From positions 18,918,850 to 18,982,849 of the forward strand of contig NC_084773.1 in assembly GCF_028858725.1 (NCBI RefSeq): 64,000 nt of DNA, read 5' to 3'. A program made the translations under genes and the position numbers. The DNA comes from Colius striatus (Eukaryota; Chordata; Aves; Coliiformes; Coliidae). A model generated the notes under the pieces. That model was not told the DNA's origin. It saw only the letters and a list, made by a program, of their open reading frames with translations, and did no database searches. Positions 1 to 13,000 of the stretch are shown one piece after another (positions within the stretch are counted from its first letter, which is position 1; each line of letters opens with the position of its first letter).

Positions 1-1352
1 GATGCTAGGCAGTCTGAAGGAATTACTGACTCAAAAGATAGGAACATGAAGCAGGCATTTGAAATTCAGGTCTGCAATTAACTTGCCTCAAAATGATGTT
101 ATGGGATTTATATTACCAGAGGGCTGTTGGGATGAAAAGCTGAGATTTTACTACTGAGCAGGTGTCATTCAGATACATAGTTAATCTGAAGAGCAAAACA
201 CTTCAGTGTTTGAAATTCAGATGCTTGTAATAAAATGAAGGAAAAGAAGCTGCAAAGCAGAGTGTGTAAGATACTTCAGCTGGCTCTGTGTGCATGGAGA
301 AGGTGAGAGGAACCACTGGCTGTTGTCAAGGTAAAGCAACACAGTGAAAATGTTGTGGCAAGTTCCCCTCTGTGAACTAACCCATGCTTTTACAGGTAAA
401 CATCAGCAGATACACATGTGCTGCAACTGCAGATGATGCAAATACCTTCAGTGCAAGGGTTTAGATACTTTTTGGAGCAGAAAAGCTTTCTACTTTTACC
501 TGCTCTTTGGGTTACTCTGTGCAACTGTAACTGTTGCCTCCTACGATACAGTCTTTAGCTTCAGCATATACTGTTTCACTCTTTTCATCTGGTGTATTGT
601 GTTAATTGGCACCATTCAATACTTGTCCATTATCTTCCTTGTTCAGAGAGCTAAATGTTGAGGAATCTGGAAATATCCCCCCAGTCCTACAATGGGAGGT
701 TTAACACTTGTGCCTCTGCTGCTTCAATCTCTCCATAGGAGGGAGAATGAATTAGAGCCATAGTGCATGCAAAGGAGAAGGAAGTGAGATGTGAATTTCA
801 GGGTAGAGGAGTTGGTGTTGAGTTTCCTTTGCCTAATAACCCCAATGAGATGTGCAAGGTGTTAAAGGAATTCTGCTATTGAGTGTGCCTTTCTCAGTGG
901 TATAACCATGTACACAGGCTAATGAATCATGGTGAGGCTGGGAGGCTCCAGCAACACCACACCTACTCAGCTGGGCAAGATGTGTGTGTTAAGACAATTG
1001 CTCCTGTGGTCAGACCTTGCAGCAGAGCTTTCTGTAGTCTGTCCAGGCACACAGTTGGGGCTGCTTGTGGTTTCATTACTACGTTTGCATCAGGGTTGCT
1101 TTCAAAGTGGTATTTGTAGCTGTAGTGAAGACTATATTGGAATGACCATAGTTGGTTTTGTAAAGCAAATTGAATTTATGTTCCAACCAGGAAATCCTTT
1201 GAAGGCACGTGAATGGTTTAGCTGTGCACAGTGATTTTGCTTGTTAGCTACACACAGGCTGAAAATGCTGGGCTTACTTGAGACTTTCATTTTAAGGTTA
1301 AAAAAGGCAATGTAACTACAACATATTGTATTCTTGCTCGTGGCATCTACTT

Positions 1353-1390
1353 CCTATGGATGTTTACAGTGCCTATGGATGTTTACAGTG
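1353..1390. repeat. 19-bp tandem duplication
   Basis: CCTATGGATGTTTACAGTG is present twice, head to tail and identical. Confidence 0.95.
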
Positions 1391-4300
1391 CCACCTGTAC
1401 CTGAGAAGTGCTGGATGAAAACTGGTCTGCACAGAATATGGGAAAAGCTACCATTTTGCATTGTTTTCCCATACAGTGACCCTATTTGCCCCTTGAAAAA
1501 CAAATTCTCTTCAAACTCTGCCTTCATTCCAGGCCAGTGAAGGTGCACCAACCTGAAACATTTTCCTCTATGTTGCCTTTTTGGTTGCTGTTATCCCAGA
1601 GTTGAAACCCCCTGATAACACATTGTCAGACCTGAAACCTGCAATGTTCTGTTTCAGCTGTGTTGAAATGTAGTATTGCCACACTAGTAAATAGCATGTT
1701 GATGTTTTGAAACAAGATGTGAATTCTGACATGTTTCTCTGCAACTTCTGTTTTGATTAGTCAGAATTATCCAACACCAAAAAGATATTGTGCCAGGAAG
1801 TTTTTGCTCAGCCTGCTGTGTGGTTCTTTAAGTGTAATTTTTCAACCTTCTGACTCCTGCTAGCCCTTCAACCTAATCCTTGGATTTGTGCATCTCATGC
1901 AAGAATGGTGGCTGAGTTTGAAGTGTTTTTGTTTTCAGATGGGCTGTCAGCCTGGCTGCCCTGCAGTTCCCAGGTCAAGTGGCAAGAAATGCGATTTCTG
2001 ACCTATAAGTGTGTCTCTTAGGAGAGTAGGCTAGGGACTGGGAAAGGAGCAGATGTGATTTTAAGCTCTTTTTAAGCTTCCAGAATGACTTTCCTGAGTG
2101 CAAGTCAGAATAACCCTGAATATAATGGTAACACACTTCATTTTCTCTCTGTTTACCTGAAAATGCTCATGAGAGGATGGTCACTGTCAGTTCACCAGCT
2201 CAGTCCCACTGTGGGATATCCTTTGTGGGTAACTGATTCCTGAGAACAAATCAAGCCCTCATTATAGCCTATGTTGCCATTTTGCTTCCACACATCACCT
2301 TCCTCATTCAAGCAAACCTAATCTAATCTGATATTGTCAAGGTTCGTCTCTTAGTTACACTTTGAATTGTTTCTCTAGGTACTTTCTTACTCAGTATTGA
2401 TACAGACCATTAGCTCTGAAACATGGATGAAATAACTCTTCTGGAATAGATGTGTAACTTTGAATATGAATATGCTTGTTTGACTCACATTTTTATGTAG
2501 AACAGCTCACAGTGTACTTTTGGTGTGTTAGTTATTCCCAGCCAGTTTCCTGTGTGCTCAAACTGTGTGTTAGGAGGTGTACTTGTGCACGGGGTCTATG
2601 GTATAACATGTCCCAGGAAAGATGTATGGCCTTGGATGCTTGCACAAACAAAAAAGCTTCTGAAAGTTTCCACAAATGCAGATACACTGAAGGTCAGAGC
2701 CCGAACTGAGAACTAATGGACAGACACTGGCAGGGGTATGCTCAGAGACTAGAGGGGATGCTCAGATCTTTTTTCATAGCTTTGAATTTCTGATATGTAT
2801 TGAAATGTATATGAAATACATAGCATTTACAGTTAGAGGCTTTTTTGATCCTTGAAATAGTGATATTCTTTAGCTTGTTACTCATCCAGAAATAGCTAAA
2901 GTGGCTTTTTGGTTACAAACATCAGCCACCTGCATGCTTAGGGACAGTCTTTCCTGCTTCGATGAATGTTTATGACTGCTGACCTGACTGTGCAGCTTCC
3001 AAATAAATCTAGTAGATGTATTTTTTCCTAGTATAGGAAGTCTCCTTTAGCTAGAGAGAAGAAGAAAAATGTCTTTTAGTCTGTGATTGTGGAGCATTGA
3101 CCCATGAGCAAACAAGTTCTTGCCCATTGTCTGAGTTGCTTAAGTCTGGGTTCCTCTGCACTGCTCCTTCATCTGGTCAGCAGTCTGGTATGTTACCTTC
3201 AAAGTGGCACAGAAGGGGTAAAGAAGGAAAGTTTGCATTTTGCAGCTTGTCTGTTGATCCCAGTGATGGAGACATGGGATGCTCCTTAGCAAAAAATGGG
3301 TATAATTAGGGCTAGAAACATTATCCCAGCCTCCAATTTGACCTGAGAGATTTTTGCTCACAAGAGGGCACATGCTGCTGGTTTTAGATGTTATATGAGC
3401 AGGTAATTTGCATCTGCAACTAGCTGGGAGTGACACATTCTGTGTCTAATTCTGCCTGGGAAGATCTAGTGCTGCTATTCCAGAGATCAGCAATATTTAA
3501 ATATTTCATCAGTCCATATTTCTACTTTCTCCTTCACTGTAAGATGGAAAGTTAATATTCTTCATTTTCTTTTTTCCTCCACAGAGGTAGGTCTTGTCCA
3601 AAACCTCCTTAATTATCACATCTGTGAGGTCTCTTGGAACTACTTAATATTTCTGGGCCCTGGAGGCTCATCTCCAGTAGTCCTATTTGTGATGAGAGGC
3701 GATTACCAAGTAGCACTGTGGAGTGAAAACAGTTTACCAACTCCTTTAGACTCACAAAACTGGGGGTGGTCAGTGATTCTCACTCAGAAAGCAGGACAAG
3801 CAGCTGTGGTGGCTTTCCCCAGCCACGCCACAAGCACTCTGCCTGGTTATGACATTAATTGGTTTTGCAGCTTCCTGCTTCAGCTGATGTCTTTATCTCT
3901 TTAAGAACTCTCCAGACATATTAAAAACATGGAAATGAATTGTTAGTACATTAAAATTACACTGAGAGGAGACTCAACTCCATAAGGACATGCTGCACCC
4001 CTCCTACTTAATGGCAAACTGCTGCAGACTTTCTCCAGGACCAGGATATAGAGAGACTTGAAAGATCTTGCCAACAGCAAATCAGGAAACTGCAGTTTCC
4101 TTATGAATGACCTTTCATTACAGTCCCCATGTATTTTCAGCCTGACCTCTCTCCCCACTGCTGTTTTACCCAGGTGTTAGCAAGAGAAACCCTTGCTTGT
4201 TGCTAAGTAGCTGTTTCCAACCACCACCGTCAAGTCAAGCACTTGGTGCTGCTGTGGGAGGGTCAGATAGAAAAGCCAAATCCTGTGCCTCTGTGGAAGT

Positions 4301-7300
4301 TACTGTCCTGCATCTTTTGTATGTGAGCACCTTGGACAGTTGGTGCAAGATGAAGATTTAATATTCTTCCAGAGACAGCTGTTTGGAGAGTTAGTAAGAA
4401 CATTCATAAGTCTGTGAAGTAAAAGGCTTTTAAAAAGATGGAATTTCAAAACTTTTTTGAAGGGTTCTATTTTTGTCCTGCATCTCTGTACACTCATATG
4501 ACAAGGTGTCTGCCCGTGGGGGGAACAATTGCAGGGTGCCCTGCCTGAGGTCCAGAACTAGCTAGAAGCTGCAGTCACCAGGAGTCTTACAAGGGAGTGG
4601 AGGGGACATTGTGCATACTGAAAAGGTTGATAGAAGCTTCCAAACTGTAGGGATTGCTGAGCAAACTGAAACTCCAGCACTGTAATACTCATTTATCATT
4701 AGAAAAGCAGTTTCTGCTTGTACATGGTGATTTTTCATAGTGGTTTGATAAAATATGTAACCCCAAAAGCGTTGCCTGTGGAAAAAACTGAATCCATTCC
4801 CCTCAGTGTCTCGTGTCTGTTGTAGCAAGGGAGTGTGGCTGGTGGTCAGTTGGATAACTGAACTCCTAAATGAAATGTAAAGATGAGGGATGAGTTGATC
4901 AGTAAATTGTTAATTTACATCTAATCAATATCAACCTTAATAATTACATGTTATCAAAGGAAAAAGCCCCTAAGTTGCTATGCTGTATCCCATCACTGTG
5001 CATAGCAATGAACATCCAAATTGTTAACAAAACAGATTGAAGATTCATTATCATGTCTTGATATAAGCTCATATTCACCTCTCTCTTATTTCTGTTGTCT
5101 TCAATTGATATGACAGTAGGGCCTCTTCAAGGCCTTTGCATCAGGCTTTTATTTCAGACTGGAAGGCGAATTTAATTGACACTTTCCTGATACTCCAACT
5201 CGCCTCATTCATGGGGCTTACACATGAATTTCCAATTCAATTTCAACTTCAAATGGGAACAGCCACAAATCCAAGTACCTTGCTGAAGCTGCACAAAATG
5301 AATTATGTGGATAACAATATTTCATCAGCCTTGGAACTCAGCTGTATTTTGTCCAAAGCAGTAAAACTGTGTAAATAAATTGCTAAGTCACTGTAATATT
5401 AATGACTTGTATCCCATCCTTTAAAAGCAGGTTGACAGGGGGACAGAGGAGAGAATTGCCTCTCACCTTGGTGGAATTTTTCTTTTATTTAAGCCCACAA
5501 AAATATTTTTGAGGAATAAAAATCCTTCATAGGGTTCAGGAATTTCAAGTATTTTCTGTTGTGTTTGTAAAACATGAATGAGCAATAGGATCTGGGGAAC
5601 AGCCACTGCACTTTGAGATCTAGCTTCTTCCCTCTAAGATAATTCTGCATCAAGTTATCAGTGAAGCCAGGTGAGGCTCAGAAGTGGCAGCAAACAAGAC
5701 TCCTTGAGCTAAACTCACTGCCATTTGCCCATTGGACTAAAACCTGCCAAAAAGCAAACTGAAGTAGACAGGCTGCTCCCAACATGGGGGTCACCGTGGC
5801 TGCTGGAGCCAGGAGATAACTCAGACTGGAATAACTGCCTCTTTCTTTGCTTGGGATGTGTGCCAAGAGTTGAGCTGGTGGAGTGGAGCCTCAGCTGAGC
5901 CTCTAAAAAGCTGGTGTTTTGGCTGTGCTGCCAGCGTGGCAAGGTACCTGGTTGGTGTGGAGAAAGGTCTGCCTTGTGGTAAATGTTTCTGAATTTCAGG
6001 GAGGCAGGAAGGAGAAACACATGGGGGGTAAAAACCAGGAGTTGAATAAAGTGCCCAGTCTTGCGTGGCCAGCACTCCTGGGCTCTGCAGGCACCCAGGC
6101 TTTGAGTGGAAAGCATCCCCTTCTCCTTGGCAGTGGGAAGAGCCTCTCAGGACTGAATTCATGAGTGCTTTGGCAGAGGAATTTCCCAGGTCACCCTGTG
6201 GTGACAGTGAGTTCCCTCTGGCCTTCTGCTCCCCAGCTTTTCTATTCTTTCTGGGCTTTATTCAAACCCTGTGATTACTCCTGGCCACACTGGGCTTTGG
6301 GTCATTACTTGGGGCCTCTCAAAACCTTTGTGTTAAGCCAGAGGCTTCAGTCAGCTCAGCCATGGTTTGCTGTCTTGGTGGTGACTGCCAATTCTCCTTT
6401 TCTGTGTTTATTGTCCTTTAATTCCTCCTGCTCCAGCCAGCCCCATTCACTCCCATTAGCAGCACTACAGTTCCTATTTTGAGCAGCTTTGAAGGACAAG
6501 TTTCAGAAACAAGCTAAATAAATTGAAAAAACCCATCCACACCTACCCCCCAGAAAAACCCCTAAAACCCAGACTCACCTCCTCTTGATATTTTGAGCAT
6601 TTTAGTCTTGTTTTTCTGTTAAGTGCAGTCTCAGGCTATTGTAATGAGCTAACCTGGAATGCCTGCATGTAAGCTGCAACAGTCAGGAGCACTCTGCTTT
6701 GGCTTTCATTTGCCTCTTCCCCTGCTAACAGCAAAGGAAGTGTTAGCATTGGTTTCTAGGGAAGCAGAACTGAGTCTAGACCCTGAGCTTTTGAACTTTG
6801 TAGCATTAGAAGCCTCCTTAGGGGCACACACACTAGATCTTAGCAGACTGCCTTATTGTAGTCAGCTCCCTCAGCTAGCAGCTTGGTGTCTGTCTTTAGC
6901 AGGGAGCAGCATGCTGTAACAAATAAGAATAATGTTGGAGATGTGTTTTCCTTTAAACATTTCAAAGTCTTGTCTCATCAATAATAATTTTTTGGTGCTT
7001 TTTTTGATCAGTCCTAAATTCAATAAAGCTTCTTACTGAGTGGGAGCCAGTCTGACCAGCTCGTGGTTTGGTATCAGACACATTCCAGTGGTTGTGCATC
7101 CCTTTGGACTAACTGAAATCATTTGAGTTGATGTTCTCAGAATGCAACTGCATGTCTTTTCTAGAAATTCATATCAATATTTTCTTCATACTTCATGAAA
7201 ATACTTCCTCACTGGATTCCCAGCCTGTGTTTCTAAGGATGATGTACAATGAGGGCTGTGATCCAACAGCCATACACAGTTGTGAATGTACTATGAGAAC

Positions 7301-10300
7301 TCTGGGCTTAGAGTAGAAAAAAAATGTTAAACACTGAGTATTTTCAGCTCTCATGTTGTAAACTGGCTTTGGCAGCTAAGTGGATTGCAGTTGTGTAAAT
7401 GAAGATGTATTCAAGGCAGTTTTGTTTCTGCCAACCCACTTATCACACAACCTTAGGGCACAGATGAGATATTCAAATATGATGTAGGGGATGTCACTCT
7501 AAATCTGGAATTTGTGCTGAGAATCCTGCTGCCCCCTGCTGCCAGAGGAGAACTGGGTTGTTTCTCTTTATGACTCAACTGAAATTGAGATTCTGACCTA
7601 TTTTTAAGAAGTTTTAATTTCTCAATTTTGACTTATGCTAAGCAGCTATTTTCAAGCTCTTTGCATTTCTCCCTTAAGAAGGCATTAGTTTCAAAACTTC
7701 TATTTCTCCTTTTTCTCCTTATCATAACAGATCTGTTGAACATCTGTCTGGCATTTCATTTTTAATATTCCCATAAAATGCAAGTGTGGGTAAATTGCAG
7801 GGTGTTATGTCAATGGCTTGCATTTATGGTAGGCAGGATTTGAGGAAGTGGAAGGCTCATCAGCAAGTGAATTTTCAGTATATGATTTTGTATCCCAGAG
7901 CATTTAAACGTGGATTTGGAAACAGACAGATGTTGATATAAAAGGAGCACTTCAGAAATGTTTCTGTCTGCAGTTATGTTCTGGGCTGGAGCATTGGCAG
8001 AGCATGGGAGCCCCGGGGTAGAAGCATGAGCTGTTGTTACAGACAGGGATGCAGTGTAAAGTTTTCAGAGGCACATAGTTGATACATGAGCCAAAGGGTA
8101 ACTCTGATACCTTTTATCTCAGGTGTCAGGTTAAAGTGGGAATAGGAGTCTGTGCATGTGCAGCTGAGGGCACTTGAGTTGCCCAGATATAGAGGTTCCT
8201 GATGGAACTTTTAAGTTCCATTTTAAAAAGTGGTCCCAATAACTTTGCCTGTATATAAAGGTCTTGCTGAGTGAATTATATCATTATAGATACATTTTCA
8301 AAGCTCTCCTACAGTTTGACTAGTTATACTGCTATAAAAGTTTGTCCAGGAGGCACAGGCTCCCTGAAGAGACATGAGCCATGGCAGGGAGAGTACTCTT
8401 ATGTTGTAAGAAGTTCATGCTAGAGCTCTGCTATAGCTTCACTTCCTCATTGTTACAAACCACTTCTTTCCAATCAAAAATAATAGCCAGTAGTGGTTTT
8501 AAACTTAGACTAAGTCTAGCTATATCAAAATTAAGACTCCTGGATCCTGCGTCACCTGTTTTTGGCAATAGAAGTTATGTTCCTCAGGCATGTAAGCCAT
8601 GTTGAAATCATCACCCGAGGTGAGTGAATGCAGACAGACACAGCCCTGGGTTTCCCCACAGTCCAGCATTAGTGGGGGACAAAGTCAGTTGGAGCTGGTC
8701 AAAATATCTTTGCCTGCCTGTCCTTCCAGTGGAAAGGTAATGCTGCCCAAGTCCCACTTCCCTCACAAAACAATGATAAATCACACAAGAAAGTTCTGCA
8801 GTCTCTTAAGAGGTGCAGATAAACTTTAAGTAATTTTTGGCAGCTCCTCAGCATCCCTGATGGCAAACCCAGGCTCAGTTATCCAGTAGAATGCTTGAAG
8901 CTCAATGGCTCTACAGCAGTTTTACAGAGATGCCAGAGCTAGTGGAAGCCTGATGGGCTCGAGTCACATTTGGTCCACTGAAAGTTGCCTTTTTGATGTC
9001 TGTTTTGAAGTATTTCCATAAATCTTGCAAGGCCTCTTGCTAGAGCTGGGGGCTCTTTGATCCCTCAGGCTGAATGGTTTCCATCCCTGGCTGTGGCTCA
9101 TGCTCCTGGCTGCACTGCCTGCTGCTCAGCAAAGATGCATGCTACTGGGTCATCGTCCATCAGCAGTGCCCGGGAGACAGCTCTTCTTCATGAGCTTCTC
9201 AGCAGCAGCTGGCAGCTGTTTTCTGGGTGTTATCTTTCTTTAGTTTCTTTATTATGATGCTTTATCAGCGTTTGGTCGACTCTCTAATGTTGCTAATCAT
9301 TGTTTTCAGAAGGACATTGCAGCTGTCCTGCCGTGCTGTTGTGGGTGCTGTGCTTGCACTAACAGCACTGCTGCCAGCACCTCGTTTGCCAAGCAGTGGC
9401 ACCAAGGGGCTTTTTCTTACTTATAGAAAAATGGCTCTTGATGGAGAGATACAAATCTAGCTGTGATTGCATGCAAACTGCAGCCTTGGAACTCCTCTCT
9501 TTAGTTTTCAGACTCTGAAAAGTCTCAACCTGCCTGTAGCACTGATTGGCTCTTACAAGAGCAAAACTGCAGTATCAGTGATCCAAGGAGCAGCAAGATT
9601 CAGGGCTATTAATTTCATGTGTGCAATAGTTACCTTTTATTTAACACAGAGCCTCTTGCCACACAGCCCTCATTGCCTTCAGATTTCAACTTTGCTGACC
9701 TTTGCCTTGGTACCACCACGAGTAGCAGTGGGAGTGCAGCTTCTGTACCAGCTTGTGTGTGGGAACAGCCTGTCTTCATGTACTCGTTAAAATTAGCTCA
9801 TTTACCACAAATGATATGTGCCACTGTTTGGGTACCACTGCTCTAGAAGAAGTGCTAATTACAATCCATCAACATATTTAGCCATATATTCATGTGACAA
9901 GATATCTAAAGGTAGAAATGGCCTATCTAAAATAAACTAAGGCTGAGCTGAGTGTGGTGGCTTGCAGAGAGTACATAATAAGTTTAATGTGTGATTACTG
10001 CTAATGAGCAGTTATCACTGTGAAATGGTCACCTGCCCCTGGTGAGCAATTATGAAGCTGCTTCAGGTTTACATCTCAGTGGAAGCAGTATGTGGTTTGT
10101 AGTCTCTTCCCCGTTTTCAGCAGCAGATCCCTACACCCTGAGTCTGACCTCATGCTCTTTGGGTGCTAAATAGGTTGAGTTCAAGTCATATGCATATACT
10201 GTGTTGGGGCTGTAAGGTGTGTTTTGGTACTCATGTGTTTCTGGTCAGATAGTGCCTCAGGCCTGTCATTTAAACCTTAGCTTACTTTTCTCTTTAATGC

Positions 10301-11118
10301 TAATGCCCCAGATCAAGGAGCACTTAGTCTATCTTTTTAGTAAGGAAGCTGTACATAAATCCAGGAGATGAAAAGGGCATATGGTAACAAGTGAGATTTA
10401 GTGTGGGCTTTATCCAGGGGGTGATGTATGTTTGTATGTATGTCCTGTTCTAAGCAGGACATCAGCATGTAGCTATACCAGGGATTTTTGAGTAACGTGA
10501 GCTGCAAAGTGCTGCAGATCTGTATTTAATTCATCTCTTAGGCAGTATAGGCCTGTCTAGGGTTCCTTTAAGCCATCAAAAGACTGCCTTTGACTTAATC
10601 AGCTTTGGATGAGACCTGGAAATCTGGAAGAGCTAACTTCTTTTCTACAGTTGTCCCAACAAATAAAGCTGAATCAAAAGAATACCACCAGTGTTATAGG
10701 TGGAGGTACTATTTAAATAGAGAAAGGATCTTCTCCCTCTTTGCCTTTTTTCCTCTGATTTCTGATGGTCACTATAGCAACAGGAACCAAAGAGACGAAG
10801 AGCTGGAAAACATGCACTTCACTATGACAAGTTCAATTTACAGCCAGCTCAGCAATGTAACAAATCTATGTCATACTTAATGAGAACCTCTGCAGCAGGT
10901 AACGGCTCGGCGTAAAAGCGCGGCGTGCTGAGGTGGGGAAGCCTAAGTTTGACTGTATGTATTAATGAGGCTTCCTCATTAAAGCAACCATGGTGAACTG
11001 AAGCATTATAATGAAGCCAGGACTTCTGTCAAAGCAGCCTTAGTCTGTTGTGGATAACATGAATTTTACATTTCATTCTTTTAAACTCCCCTTGGGGAGG
11101 ATTTCTGGGTATGGCAGC

Positions 11119-11155
11119 AATGGGGATGTGGGACCCAAAATGGGGATGTGGGACC
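11119..11155. repeat. 17-bp near-tandem duplication
   Basis: AATGGGGATGTGGGACC occurs at 11119-11135 and again at 11139-11155, with a 20-bp period. Confidence 0.93.
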
Positions 11156-13000
11156 TTGGGCTGCAGCAGGACCTGTACTCACACTCAGAAAAGGCTCCAT
11201 GTAAGTGAATCCTGGATCCCAGAGAGACAGTGGGCATTGCAAAAAGCAATTCTTTTGTACAAACAAACTTTGGAAGTGTGTAGCCCAAAACCATCGCTTT
11301 CTCCAAGGACCAAGGCAGTTCCATTGCACACACAAGTGCTGGGGCAGCTGCAGACTCCCAGTGCTGGGAACACAGCAGGACAGTCCCAAGAGCAGGATTA
11401 AGAGCTTGATCCCCCTTGAAAAATCTGGCTTAAATGATTTTGGTTTTTTTTTTATATGGCAGACTTTGATTTATCTTGCAAATTTAAATGGAAAGCTCTT
11501 TAGTGTGAGAGCTGTGTTTCACTTCAGTAGATAAGCTCCTGTTTTGGTACTTGACCACAGGTAACAGGTTGGCCCTCAGTTCCCAACTTGTTCTCGAGCA
11601 TTTAAGTATGCTTTAGGGTTATATTGTGTGATTGGCAAAAGGGCTGTCTTGGTATTAGAGCTGCTGATGTACAGCAACTGTGGGAAGAGATTAGCTCTAA
11701 GAATGTACTGCACCCTCATCCCTTCTCTGCCGTGCAGTGACAAGGGTAGGATGCACAGGGAGTCCTGAGCATCTCCTGCTCTGAGCTGTGCCTGCAGCTC
11801 CCCTTCCACAGGGCCTGCACAGACATGTCTTTCAGCTGTCAGTTGTGTGACTGTTTCTGTATGCAGGTAGTGGGAAGATTGACCTGGGCAAGTCTAGAAA
11901 ACTACTTAATGGGGGGAAGGGGAGGGAGAAGAGTCATTTTGAGTGAGAACTGCTCAGGTTTAGGCTTTCAGTGCAGTTACACTCTGATTCCATTTAGTTT
12001 TGTTTAATGTTCATGTGGTATCTGTAAACTATGTATATTCTGTTTTGGCATTCAGAATAGAGAGCAGCAAAGTCATTTGGGTTCTACAGAAAGAGACTGC
12101 AGGCCAGTGAAAGGAAAACTAGCCCTTACAGGGTACCTGCTAAAGAATCACAGCTCATAAGCTTCTAAAAATGCTGGGAAATAATATACATGTCTGACTA
12201 TTACAACTGTTTGTGTTGGAATTGCTATTAAAATATTGACTTAAAATGTACATAAACCTTTTAAAAAAGCAACTAAATGATATGGTTGGAATGCTTTTTG
12301 TTTCCATTTTGCTAACTGCTGATGATGTGGCATTCACAATGACAGGATATTTATTACTGTATTATTCTGCACAGGGCAAAAATGCTTTGGGAAGACATTG
12401 TCTCATGGGTGCTGGTTGACAGGCTGAAACAGTAGATCACATGGGATTTCTTAGGCTGTGTTACACCCCAGAGCTTCTGTTCAAAGAAAATCAGGTGCAT
12501 AGTTTGCAGGGAGACACAACCCCAGGCTGAGTCCTGGCTGTGCTGAGACCACTCACCCTGGAGTCTCTTATTACAAGAGGAGACTATATCACTATGTATC
12601 TTGACATCCCTGCTGTCAAGTGCAACGTTTAGCCATTTCAGCCAACTGCTGTGTGCACATGAACACCTTCTCCCATGGCTTTGCGTGTGAGCCAGGGGAT
12701 GAGATTGTGCCCATCCTGCTTGGTCTCTCAGGATCAGCCTCCACTGACAGTCAGTACCTGGGAAAAGTGTTGTGGATGTTCCCATTCAGGTGACAGCCTT
12801 TCCTTTTGCAGATGGATGTGTGGTCTTGGGTACTGAGCAAGTCACCTATCCACTGGCCTTGTGTGTGTGTGCATGGGGCTGTGGGAGGGTGTCTATGCAT
12901 GCTGGTCTTTGCACAGTGACTCAGAAGAGTTGCAAAAGGTGGGCTAAAGCACGGAGAAGTCAGCAGAGTTGGGAAAAGCAGCCTCAGATAGCAAGATTGT

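Larger units (their letters stand above)
1..13000. other. Non-coding intergenic DNA, block 1
   Basis: No gene, RNA gene or transposon was recognised. Open frames are short (at most 143 codons), overlap on both strands and show no known domain. Small features are the 19-bp duplication at 1353, a palindrome at 8202-8221, a hairpin at 10440-10462, a CpG cluster at 10903-10925 and a 17-bp duplication at 11119. Confidence 0.6.
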
